DNA from: Halorubrum vacuolatum
GTDB lineage: Archaea > Halobacteriota > Halobacteria > Halobacteriales > Haloferacaceae
Reading direction: 5' to 3'
DNA: 64,000 nucleotides
Assembly (NCBI RefSeq): GCF_900188065.1
Contig: NZ_FZNQ01000006.1
Span: 62,001 to 126,000 of the forward strand
Part shown: positions 43,314 through 51,356 of the stretch, piece by piece
Position numbering within the stretch: position 1 is the first letter of the stretch
Layout of the letters: each line of letters starts with the position of its first letter
Notes under the pieces: generated by a model
The model's database searches: none
The model's input: only the letters and a program-made list of their open reading frames with translations
What the model was told of the DNA's origin: nothing
Program-made: the position numbers and the translations under genes

Positions 43314-43376
43314 CACCTCTACTGATCTCCCTAGAGCAGACATCCGTCGTTTTTATTCGATTCTGCCTTTTTATAC
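43314..43376 (-). promoter_or_regulatory. TATA box and Shine-Dalgarno of the dockerin/cohesin operon
   Basis: On the minus strand TATAAAAA (43368-43375) lies about 64 nt before the ATG at 43307, giving a leader of roughly 35 nt. GAGGTG (43314-43319) precedes the start codon as an SD. The combination supports this start and a leadered transcript. Confidence 0.55.
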
Positions 43377-43969
43377 CAGCCGTCCAACCACTCTGGACAC
43401 CTATCCGGAAAAAGAGCTTCTCACGATTCATTGACAAATGAAAGGTGGCTATTGGTATTAGTATACACTCCTCGATGCCATTCAACGAGTCCTCGATGGG
43501 TCGCCATTCCAACATCGAACACCGTCAGTAGCAAGCCGGACCCTCCCTCTGACCTTACGAGTGCCGTTCCACCACCCGCGATAACCGATCCGCAATGCAG
43601 GTAATTCATTTGCATTGACAATTGGTCGGAGGAAATCAATATAATTCTTATCTCTCACTCATAAAGTCACAACATTGTAGCATTAATTGCCGTGTATCGT
43701 TTATTTTCTATTGATCCGTATCTATGAAGGAGAATTAATTGATCATCCTGACCATTCTCATTTCTGATGGCATAGGCCGTTAGTTAATTGAAGCCGGTCC
43801 TTCCCAAATGGGTCGGCACAGCGCTGTCTGAACGTCAAGAAGGCATTATTTAATGTATGATTACATATCGAATTTATGTATTGAGATTGAAGTGTAATAT
43901 AACCGGTAGTGAAGACGATGATGTCAATTACGGATTTTCTCCGCCGCTGACATGCAAAGCTGAGTCACG
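43377..43969. other. Non-coding or unrecognised A+T-rich stretch
   Basis: A 72-codon minus frame at 43421-43639 has no supporting start signal or family resemblance. I see no RNA gene, repeat or IS end here. Confidence 0.4.
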
Positions 43970-44150
43970 CTTAGATATGGTTCAAGAATCGTCGCCGTTG
44001 CTCCATCTTTTCGCGTTGACTTCGCCGGTCGTAGTGCTCGTCAAGGACACTGGCGTAACGTTGGCGCGATTGCTGACAACATCAGTGGGCACATGGTGGT
44101 ATGGTGTGTGATTCCACCTCTCCGCAGCGCGCGCGGACTACCTATTGACA
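43970..44150 (-). pseudogene. C-terminal integrase remnant 1
   Basis: Read on the minus strand, a LRRGGITHH-like stretch (about 44140-44110) is followed after a frame change by VLDEHYDRRSQREKMEQRRRFLN (split here by no gap in the DNA). This is the C-terminal HxxR-to-Tyr region of the haloarchaeal integrases at 32884 and 45300. The nucleophilic Tyr is retained, but the frame is broken and the rest of the gene is absent. Confidence 0.65.
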
Positions 44151-44401
44151 GTGTGTCCGTTGGGGGACGTCGGCACCGATGGGGTTGCCAACGTTGTCGT
44201 GTCTCTTGAGCATTGAGCGGTGTCAGGGACGCGGTTTCTCAGCGATCACTTCGAACGTGCAGCGACGGAGCGAGAAGGAGTACCTCACTGAGCAGCAAAA
44301 AATTACTTGGTCGAATACGAATCACACGTCGCCGTACTGAACCGGGTTCGGGGTGAGATTGCCGTCAAGCCACTATTCAGATGATTCTCGGGAAGAGGCC
44401 G

Positions 44402-44542
44402 CTATTCGTTTTCGAGTGCATCGTAGACCTCACGGTTTTCGTCCCGATCAGCCGCTGCGACTCGACGGACCAGCTCTTGGCGAATATCCTCCATCACCTC
44501 GTCGAGTGGGGATCCGGCCTCTGCACCTTCTTCAGTCGCCAT
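44402..44542 (-). CDS. Putative antitoxin partner of the Doc-like toxin
   Basis: A 46-residue acidic helical protein (MATEEGAEAGSPLDEVMEDI then RQELVRRVAAADRDENREVY). It lies 25 nt after the Doc-like gene on the same strand. It does not look like Phd (no AbrB/Phd fold signature). An upstream ATG at 44581/44584 would overlap the toxin stop and is also possible. The role is inferred from pairing and size. Confidence 0.5.
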   Translation of the reverse strand: MATEEGAEAGSPLDEVMEDIRQELVRRVAAADRDENREVYDALENE

Positions 44543-44567
44543 GGTCACTCTATGTTTGCGAGGCTGG

Positions 44568-45056
44568 TTAATCGTTCGCATCATCCGAGTCTCCGGTCAG
44601 TTCGTCCAATCCGTATCTGATGAGTTCCTCACGCCACCGTTCTATCTCTCCCGGGAGTTCGATCTCTTCAGTGTGACATCGAAGATACTCGACGACTGTG
44701 TCTTCGTCTACAGCTGCCTCGTCCGTTCCGAACCGCTTGAGGATCGATCTGATCTCTTCGTCGTATACGAATCGGTATCCGTTGAGAAAGTAGAATACGG
44801 CGGTCGTGTTGAGTGCGGTTCGTTTGTTGGCGTCGGCAAACGGATGATTCGCTACAAGGAGCCGAAGGAGGTGAAATGCCTTTTCGTGTATCGTACGCGG
44901 CACCGTTCCGAAGTTCCCTTCCTCGATGTATTGGAGTGCGAACTCGATATCGCCACGATTCTGGATCCCAGCGTGCGTGTCGTCGTATTCGGAGACGATG
45001 TCCTCGTGAATAGTAAGCACGTCATCGACCGAAGGATACCAGAGTGAGTCGGCCAT
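44568..45056 (-). CDS. doc: Doc/Fic-family toxin
   Basis: A 162-residue protein with the Doc signature HPFADANKRTAL at about residues 72-83, a form of the Fic HxFx(D/E)xN(K/G)R loop used by Doc kinases or AMP-transferases. Flanking helices (EKAFHLLRLLVAN before, NTTAVFYFLNGYRF after) match the Fic core. Doc of phage P1 phosphorylates EF-Tu, but this protein's target is not known. ATG 45056 is preferred over a GTG at 45077. The toxin precedes its partner, the reverse of classical phd-doc. It lies between two integrase remnants. Confidence 0.8.
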   Translation of the reverse strand: MADSLWYPSVDDVLTIHEDIVSEYDDTHAGIQNRGDIEFALQYIEEGNFGTVPRTIHEKAFHLLRLLVANHPFADANKRTALNTTAVFYFLNGYRFVYDEEIRSILKRFGTDEAAVDEDTVVEYLRCHTEEIELPGEIERWREELIRYGLDELTGDSDDAND

Positions 45057-45299
45057 TCGTTCTGACGTTGAAGTCACCCGGCGTAATTCTTCCGCTCATT
45101 CGGTCACCGCAATAATATCCTCTCCTGTACGATATTCATATGAGACAAAGCATTCCCTGTTGAGGTGGCTCTCAAACAGGATACTGGCACGACTGAGAAC
45201 GAAATCACGACGAAATTGGTATTCAAGTCGGTACGAGAAATTCGCTATATCTGCCAATTTATCGGAGGGTAGTCAAATCATACGTGATTTTGATCCCGC

Positions 45300-45905
45300 C
45301 TAGATGTTGTCGAGGAAGTCCCGTCGCTGTTCCATCCTCTCGCGCTGATTACGGCGATCGTGGTGCTCGTCAAGGACACCGCGTGTGACGTTGGCACGAT
45401 CGCTGACGACATCGTTGGGAACGTCGTGGTTGAGGTGATGGGTGATGCCTCCTCGCCGAAGTGCATGCGGACTCACGCTCGAAGGACAATCAAATGGTGT
45501 TGTGTAGCTCATCCCTTCACAACTCTCCGGTTCTCGGTCGTGAGGACATTCACCCGCCACGATGCAAGGTCTGGTAACACGATAACAGTCTCCTCGGAGC
45601 GTGGTCCGATGAGCACGGCCGTTCGCCGTCGACAGCAGCGGCCGACGGCCGAACTCGTCTTCGACATCGGGACGCCGGTCAGCGATCCAGTCATCAAGCA
45701 GTCGGTAGACGGCCCCCTGAAAGGGCGACGAGCCGCTCTCCGTTCTCAGCATTCCTGATCGTCGTTCCCATCTCCGGGCGCCGGATGACGGCGATCGACT
45801 GCTCGTCGGGGTCGTAGTCGTCAACTTCGAGCGAGTGGACGGCACCGAGGTGCATCATCGTGTACCACATCAGCGACCGATTCATCAGGGACAATTCACA
45901 AATAG
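45300..45905 (-). pseudogene. Integrase remnant 2, frameshifted
   Basis: Two minus-strand frames together give the catalytic half of a haloarchaeal integrase. MWYTMMHLGAVHSLEVDDYD (Arg I position now His) comes from one frame. After a shift near 45700, RRPDVEDEFGRRPLLSTANG, SPHALRRGGITHHL and RANVTRGVLDEHHDRRN come from the other. The nucleophilic Tyr is replaced by His (EHHD compared with HYD in the intact enzyme at 32884). It is inactive. It abuts the first chromosomal gene and probably marks the island edge. Confidence 0.8.
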
Positions 45906-46010
45906 CCTCACCGTGTGGTACCGATATCGAACGATGGAATCGGAACCCAAGACAACAGGATCGCGATCGACTCCCGGTCCAGTAACGAGACGGAGCATGT
46001 CGATGGAGCG

Positions 46011-47576
46011 ATGAACGGGAAGATCGATCGGGCGATCGAGTTTGTCCACCGCTCGCTTGACGCAGAGACAGCCGCGGAGTTCGACGCTCGGATACGGGAC
46101 CAGGCCGAGTGGCTCCGATCGGCCATCGAGACCGGAGAGATGGACAACGACGGTTTCGCGACCGGTCTGGAGTTGGAGGTGTATGCAGTCACGGACGAGC
46201 GATGGACCGATTCGGACGGCCCGTACCTTTCCCCGTTGCCCGACGCTGTCTTCGAGACGCAGGCAGCGAACAAAGAACTCGGTCATCACAACATCGAGAT
46301 CAACACGGAGCCAACGCTGTTGACGGACGACGGGCTGGCGACCCAGGCGACGGCGATCCGCGATCGGACCGCCGCGGCCCGGGCAGCGGTTCGGGAGCAT
46401 GACCGCGAACTCGTGCTCGATTCCATATGGACGCTTCCGCCGGCCGACGGGACGATCGAGTATTTATCAGCGATCGACGAACGCGACGGGGTCGTGGTCG
46501 CGGCCAACATGCGGCCGGACTCGCGATACCTCGCCATCGACAACCACGTTCTCGAGTACGCCGATGGGGGCCCGATTCCGCTGTCGGTCCCGGGCGTTGA
46601 ACAGGCGTTTCCATCGATGCTCTTCGAATCGCTCGCCACATCGATGCAGCCGCATTACCAGGTTCCATCCGCGGCCGACCTGCCGGCCGCCTACAATACC
46701 GCGATCCGAACCATGGGTCCGGTCCTCGCGCTGTCGGCGAACTCGCCGTTTCTCCCGGCGGACCTCTACACCCACGTCGAGGATCCGGCGACGCTCTGTA
46801 CGGAGACCCACGCCGAACTCCGGATCGCGGTTTTCGAACAATCCGCCAACCACACTCCGAACCCGAAAGTCGGGGTGCCGAGAGACATCCGGACCGCCAC
46901 GGACGTCGTCGATCGCGTTCTGGAGGACGACCTGTGTGCGCCGTTTCTCAGGGAGTGGGTCGCCGACGACCCGTCGCGAGGAACGCTCTCGGATCGGATC
47001 TGGGAGTTCGATCACAAACGCGGTACGTACTGGCGGTGGCTCCGTTGTGTGATCGGCGGCGATTACATCGGACCGGGCAACGACGAACGCTCGCTCCGGA
47101 TCGAGTATCGCCCGATCCCCACCCAACCGACGGTTACCGACGTGATCGGCATGCAAGCCATCGTTGTCGGACTGATCCACGGACTCGTGGACGCCGACCA
47201 TCCGATCGTCGATCTGCCCTGGAGGGCCGCCGAATCGAACTTCTACAACGCCGCGGAAGACGGATTGGATGCGGACCTGGAGTGGATAACCGCGGACGGG
47301 GAGCGAACGACCGATCGGGCGGTCCTCTTCGAGGAACTCTTCACCTACGCACGGCACGGGCTGGAGACTGCGGGCGTTCCGGCCGGCGACATCGAGCGAT
47401 ATTGTTCGCCGATCGAAGCCCGGTGGGAAAGCCGGACCGCGCCAAGCGACTGGAAGCGACGAACGGTCCTGGAGGCCGTCGAGCAAGGGACCGATCTGCC
47501 GGGGGCGATCGCCGACATGCAACGGGCGTATCTCCAGCGAAGTCTCGAGACCGATTCGTTCGCCGAATGGCTGTGA
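46011..47576 (+). CDS. Glutamate-cysteine-ligase-like (GCS2-type) enzyme
   Basis: A 521-residue protein similar in layout to ATP-grasp-unrelated GCS2 carboxylate-amine ligases. It has GLELEVYAVTDERW (the 'E-x-E' metal/ATP motif), KELGHHNIEINTEPTL (second metal-site region) and later LRIEYRPIPTQPTVTD (substrate Arg region). Family members join glutamate to an amine, e.g. cysteine in gamma-glutamylcysteine synthesis; the substrate here is not known, and the length exceeds that of typical haloarchaeal GshA. ATG 46011 is favoured over an upstream ATG at 45915, because the N-terminal 32 residues look non-conserved. It is the first G+C-rich chromosomal-type gene in the window. Confidence 0.7.
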   Translation: MNGKIDRAIEFVHRSLDAETAAEFDARIRDQAEWLRSAIETGEMDNDGFATGLELEVYAVTDERWTDSDGPYLSPLPDAVFETQAANKELGHHNIEINTEPTLLTDDGLATQATAIRDRTAAARAAVREHDRELVLDSIWTLPPADGTIEYLSAIDERDGVVVAANMRPDSRYLAIDNHVLEYADGGPIPLSVPGVEQAFPSMLFESLATSMQPHYQVPSAADLPAAYNTAIRTMGPVLALSANSPFLPADLYTHVEDPATLCTETHAELRIAVFEQSANHTPNPKVGVPRDIRTATDVVDRVLEDDLCAPFLREWVADDPSRGTLSDRIWEFDHKRGTYWRWLRCVIGGDYIGPGNDERSLRIEYRPIPTQPTVTDVIGMQAIVVGLIHGLVDADHPIVDLPWRAAESNFYNAAEDGLDADLEWITADGERTTDRAVLFEELFTYARHGLETAGVPAGDIERYCSPIEARWESRTAPSDWKRRTVLEAVEQGTDLPGAIADMQRAYLQRSLETDSFAEWL

Positions 47577-48021
47577 TCGTCACCGTTCGGGGGGATCAAG
47601 CCCACGCCGGCGCCACGTTGCTGGCATCGTCGTGATCGCGTCGTGAATCGGGCGCCTTCCACAACGAGTACCAGTCTCCTCCCAGCGGTGGATGCATGAA
47701 GGGAACGAGTGAGCGGCTGAGCGGATATTTCAGCAACTACATTAATGAAAACATCACGCCATTTCGATTGCTCCGGCCCACCCATCTGCTGAGTGCTTGA
47801 TACCACACCCACCGGAGGGTCGTCGGATTCCTGGGGCGGCACCCCGTTCGATCCCGGGTCGCTGGTGGTCGACTACGACCTCCGGGAACGGATCATGGAC
47901 CGGAACGGTATCGACGGGGCCGTGATCCGTCCCTCATTCGAGTACGACATTCTCCATCGCTCGGCGGCCTCACGACTCCTCCGGCCGCGAGGTTTTTGCC
48001 CGAGACGGCCGTAGGCCGCCC
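47577..48021. other. Intergenic stretch with a possible degraded ORF
   Basis: A plus-strand frame at 47793-48014 encodes VVDYDLRERIMDRNGIDGAV, which faintly recalls an amidohydrolase N-terminus, but the rest is absent. No other feature is evident. It precedes the HAD gene. Confidence 0.35.
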
Positions 48022-48696
48022 GTGGCATCGTTCGACGCCGTTCTCTTCGACCTCGACGGGACGCTCTGTCGCCGGACGCAGGACACACAGGCCATGTACG
48101 AGCGTGCCTTCGAACGCGCCGGCGAGGTGCCGTTCGGGGATCCGGATGCCCTCTGGGCGGCCCTCGACGGCCCGCCGGATCACGACGACATCGTCGGCTA
48201 CTTCGGTGCGGGCTTCGCCCGTGTCGCCGCCCAACACGGCCGATCGGACGCTGATCCGCTCGCATTGGGACGGGCGCTTGAGGAGGCCATCGACGACCGC
48301 GCGGTCGAACTGCTCCCGGGCGCGGGGGAGGCCGTCGAGCACGCCGCGACGAACGGACCGATCGGCGTCGTGACGAACGGTCCCGAAAGGGGCCAACGGA
48401 CGAAACTCGACGCGCTCGGGATCGCCGACGCCTTCGACGTCCTCGTCTACGCCGGCGATCTCCCTCGATCGAAACCCCATGCGGCGCCGTTCGACCGGGC
48501 ACTCGACGCGGTCGGGGTCACACCCGAACGGGCGCTGTACGTCGGCAACAAGCTCGCATACGATGTCGCGGGCGCACAGAACGCCGGGCTGGCGGCCGCA
48601 TGGCTCCGTGGCGACGCGGAGGCGGGTGCATATAATCCGGAGTACACGATCGGCTCGCTCACCGAACTTCCCGACATCATTCGTGGCGACCGATGA
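48022..48696 (+). CDS. HAD-superfamily phosphatase
   Basis: A 224-residue HAD hydrolase with FDLDGTLCRR (nucleophile Asp), GVVTNG (motif II Thr/Ser), a Lys in SKPHAAPF and GNKLAYDVAGA (motif IV). The cap is helical as in the subfamily I phosphoglycolate-phosphatase-like group. The start is GTG 48022. Its stop overlaps the next ATG by 4 nt (ATGA), so it is translationally coupled to a kinase-fold gene, suggesting that the pair makes and removes phosphate on a related small molecule. Confidence 0.85.
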   Translation: MASFDAVLFDLDGTLCRRTQDTQAMYERAFERAGEVPFGDPDALWAALDGPPDHDDIVGYFGAGFARVAAQHGRSDADPLALGRALEEAIDDRAVELLPGAGEAVEHAATNGPIGVVTNGPERGQRTKLDALGIADAFDVLVYAGDLPRSKPHAAPFDRALDAVGVTPERALYVGNKLAYDVAGAQNAGLAAAWLRGDAEAGAYNPEYTIGSLTELPDIIRGDR

Positions 48697-49652
48697 GCCG
48701 CCCCGACCTCACGGCGGCGTTTCCCGCCGGTCCGTTGCGGGCGGCCGGCGCCGTCGCGCTCGAATCGATCGACGGGGCGGCAACGACGGTCGAGCCGCTC
48801 GTCCGCGGGAACCGAAAGCGAACGGTCATCGTTCGATTCGTCGACCGCAGACCGGTCGTCGTGCAGGTCTGTCGTGAGCGCGAGTGGCTCCGGACCGAGG
48901 CCACCCTCCTCGCTGCGATCCGGAAACGGACCGACGTCCCGGTTCCGCCGGTGCTCGCGGCCGGCACACACGGAGGGGCCGCATACATGGTCTCCGCGTA
49001 CGTCCCCGGTGACGATCTTCACGAGCGATTCGGGTCGCTCGGTGCGGGGATGCGAGGCGATGTCGCCCGCTGGTTCGGGTCGACGCTCGCCCGACTTCAT
49101 GGGGCGTTTCGCTTCGACGGCTACGGGACGTTAACACGCTCCTCCGGCGAACTCGTCGCGACGAACGGGGACTGGGAGACGTGGTTTCACGGGTACGCGA
49201 CGGGGGCGGTAGACCGGCTCCCGGCGGGGTTCGATCCCCTTCGGGAGGAGCTCACCGCCGCGGTCACGAACGTTCCGGAGGCGGATCCCGCCGCGCGACT
49301 CTTTCCGTGGGACTTTCGGCCCGGAAACGCCCTGTTCGCCGACGGCTCGATCACCGCGGTGCTGGACTGGGAAGCGCCGCTCGCGGCGCCGCCGGCGCTT
49401 TCGATGGCCAAAGCCGAGTATCTCGTCGCCGACTGGTACGTCGACGATCCTGCCCCGCTCCGGCGGGCCTTTCGGGACGGCTACGCCTCCGTGCGTGAGT
49501 ATCCCTCGATCCCGACGGCCTATCGAATCGCCGCCGTCGCCGACAGCGCGGTCGACTCCTCCGGAACCGTGACCAACCCACGGTATCCACCGGTCGGGGA
49601 GGAAGTCGCGGTGTCGTTTCACCGCGAGGCGCTGTGGCGGCTGCTCGGGTGA
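48693..49652 (+). CDS. APH-fold kinase (aminoglycoside phosphotransferase family)
   Basis: A 319-residue phosphotransferase. It has the Lys-equivalent strand near TVIVRFVDRRPVVVQ, a Brenner-type loop LFPWDFRPGNALFAD (catalytic Asp with Asn; the usual His is Pro) and metal-binding LDWEAPLA. The substrate is unknown; haloarchaeal members may act on small sugars or thiols. Coupled to the HAD gene by a 4-nt overlap. Confidence 0.8.
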   Translation: MSRPDLTAAFPAGPLRAAGAVALESIDGAATTVEPLVRGNRKRTVIVRFVDRRPVVVQVCREREWLRTEATLLAAIRKRTDVPVPPVLAAGTHGGAAYMVSAYVPGDDLHERFGSLGAGMRGDVARWFGSTLARLHGAFRFDGYGTLTRSSGELVATNGDWETWFHGYATGAVDRLPAGFDPLREELTAAVTNVPEADPAARLFPWDFRPGNALFADGSITAVLDWEAPLAAPPALSMAKAEYLVADWYVDDPAPLRRAFRDGYASVREYPSIPTAYRIAAVADSAVDSSGTVTNPRYPPVGEEVAVSFHREALWRLLG

Positions 49653-49718
49653 CGGACGGGGATCATCCGTCGAAGGAGCCATAACGTCCGAACACCAGTA
49701 CGATCGTGTGTAACGCTC

Positions 49719-50159
49719 ATGATCCCGGCGTGGTTTCCGTCGCTGATCCTCTTTTCGGTCCCGATGACCCTCCTCGGCTATGCGTTCGGTCGGTTGCACA
49801 TCCGCTACCTCGCGTTTCACGGCGGCGAGTCGAAGTATCCGGAACCGATCCCCGAAACCGTCGAGGCCTATCGCGAGCTCAACCACGTCGAGGAGCTGCA
49901 GCGGACCTTCTACGGGGTGATGGCCGTGCCGCTCGTTGCGACGGCCGCGTTATCGGCCGCCACTGTCGTCCTGCTCATCGGCTCTTTCGGCGTCGGATAC
50001 TACTTCGCGACGCTGTCCATCCGCGAACTCGTCGGCGTCGAGCGAGCGGACGAGCAACGGATCTTCAACGACGACAGCCTCGAGCCGATCGCCGAGCCAT
50101 CCCGATCCGAGGACGGGAACGGGATCGGATCGTCTCGGGACGACGAGACGGACGAGTAA
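49719..50159 (+). CDS. Small membrane protein, unknown function
   Basis: A 146-residue protein with a membrane segment at residues 5-22, a central conserved-looking PETVEAYRELNHVEELQRTF and two more segments at about 66-110. The C-terminal tail is acidic and low-complexity. It follows the APH gene by 66 nt on the same strand and may be cotranscribed. Confidence 0.55.
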   Translation: MIPAWFPSLILFSVPMTLLGYAFGRLHIRYLAFHGGESKYPEPIPETVEAYRELNHVEELQRTFYGVMAVPLVATAALSAATVVLLIGSFGVGYYFATLSIRELVGVERADEQRIFNDDSLEPIAEPSRSEDGNGIGSSRDDETDE

Positions 50160-50280
50160 GCGGATCCGGCCGTTCGCTGCGTCTCCGAACGTGGTGAATC
50201 GATGGCGGGAGCTTCCGAGACGCGGCCGACACATGATGGAGGACCGACGGACACGGTTCAGTTTACTCCCGATCGGACGC

Positions 50281-50667
50281 TCACTCAGCTTCTGATCCCG
50301 GGGACTTTCCATGTACGTGTTCACATGAGCGGTACCGTCCCCAGATCGCGCGACGGTCGGCGACGAACCGATACCCCCGCTCGCGGATCCGTTCCGAATA
50401 CGGGAGGAGGCGGCCGACGCGGACGATGGCACGACCGAGGGGACCACAGCGGCTCACACTCGCTTCGAGCGCGTGTCCACAGGAGTAGACGGCCTCGTCG
50501 GTCAACAGATGCATGCAGTTCTCGTACTCCTCGGGAAGCCGGGCCTTCTGATCGGGTGTGAGTTCGCTGAACCCGACGGGATCGAACGTGCCGAACCGCA
50601 ACAACCACTGAACCATATACATACAGAACCCGCAGTCGTCGTCGTACACGAGGCGTGGCACGGCCAT
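50281..50667 (-). CDS. DCC (DUF393) thiol-disulfide oxidoreductase-like protein
   Basis: A 128-residue protein with the DCC motif (LVYDDDCGFCMYMVQWLL, Cys-x-x-Cys at residues 12-15) and a downstream EYENCMHLLTDE of the family. Members are thioredoxin-fold proteins of unclear substrate. A TATA box (50690-50697) lies 28 nt upstream of the ATG at 50667, so the mRNA is leaderless. Confidence 0.8.
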   Translation of the reverse strand: MAVPRLVYDDDCGFCMYMVQWLLRFGTFDPVGFSELTPDQKARLPEEYENCMHLLTDEAVYSCGHALEASVSRCGPLGRAIVRVGRLLPYSERIRERGYRFVADRRAIWGRYRSCEHVHGKSPGSEAE

Positions 50668-50689
50668 ATCCGTGGTTCGTGGCGCGCGT

Positions 50690-50698
50690 TTTTATATT
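50690..50698 (-). promoter_or_regulatory. TATA box of the DCC gene
   Basis: ATATAAAAA on the minus strand is about 28 nt upstream of ATG 50667. Confidence 0.55.
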
Positions 50699-50780
50699 CT
50701 CCACCGTGGGACGCCGGGCCGCGGTTCGACGGGTTCGGTCCCCGGATCCACATTCCGCGGAATTTCGCCCCGCCACACAC

Positions 50781-50788
50781 GTTTATGA
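50781..50788 (+). promoter_or_regulatory. TATA-like box of the OsmC gene
   Basis: GTTTATGA lies about 25-27 nt before the ATGs at 50809/50812, supporting a leaderless start there, not at the upstream ATG 50785. Confidence 0.45.
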
Positions 50789-50808
50789 GCCTTCGCTTGT
50801 CAGTTTGG

Positions 50809-51324
50809 ATGATGGCCCAAGACGACCTTCGCGCGGTACAGGAACCGATCAAAAAGCGGTATCAGGAGGAGCCCGAGCAAGCACGTGTCACCCTGCGGGC
50901 GACCGGCGACGAGCAGGATGACGCCCGCGCCTGCAGCGTCGACATCGGCCGGGCGATCTACGAGGCGGAGCTCCACGAGGGCACCGGCGGCCCCGGAACC
51001 GCCGCCTGTTCGGGGGATCTGCTCCTCGGCGCGCTCGCCGCGTGTTCCCAACTGACCGCGCAGGCGGTCGCGGAGAACTTCGGGGTCGCCGACGACGTCA
51101 CGATCGAAGTCGACGTCGAGGGCGACCTCGACCTTCGTGGCACGCTCGGTCTCGACGACGACGTCCCGGTCGGCTTCGAGGACCTCCGGCTCACCGTGTC
51201 GGTCGAGGGCGACATCGACGAGCGGACGAAGGAGGGGCTACAGAAGTACACCGAACAGTACTGCGTCGTCTATCAGACGCTCGTCTCCGACGGTGACGTG
51301 GAGACGGAGTGGTCGTTCAGCTGA
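50809..51324 (+). CDS. OsmC-family protein
   Basis: A 171-residue OsmC/YhfA-like protein with GTGGPGTAACSGDLLLGALAACS holding the redox-active Cys positions (ACSG and AACS), followed by VTIEVDVEGDLDLRG, and a C-terminal EQYCVVYQTL. These are organic-peroxide-reducing or stress-related enzymes. The ATG at 50809 (or 50812) fits the promoter. It ends 33 nt before the 3' end of copA. Confidence 0.85.
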   Translation: MMAQDDLRAVQEPIKKRYQEEPEQARVTLRATGDEQDDARACSVDIGRAIYEAELHEGTGGPGTAACSGDLLLGALAACSQLTAQAVAENFGVADDVTIEVDVEGDLDLRGTLGLDDDVPVGFEDLRLTVSVEGDIDERTKEGLQKYTEQYCVVYQTLVSDGDVETEWSFS

Positions 51325-51356
51325 TCGTCCTCGGTATATAAAAGGAGACGGTCGCC

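Noticed and set aside
43421-43639. Seventy-two-codon minus-strand frame
   Set aside because: No family resemblance, no SD or TATA support, and composition unlike its neighbours.
47793-48014. Possible amidohydrolase fragment upstream of the HAD gene
   Set aside because: Only a short stretch looks suggestive and the rest is absent; listed only as an uncertain note.
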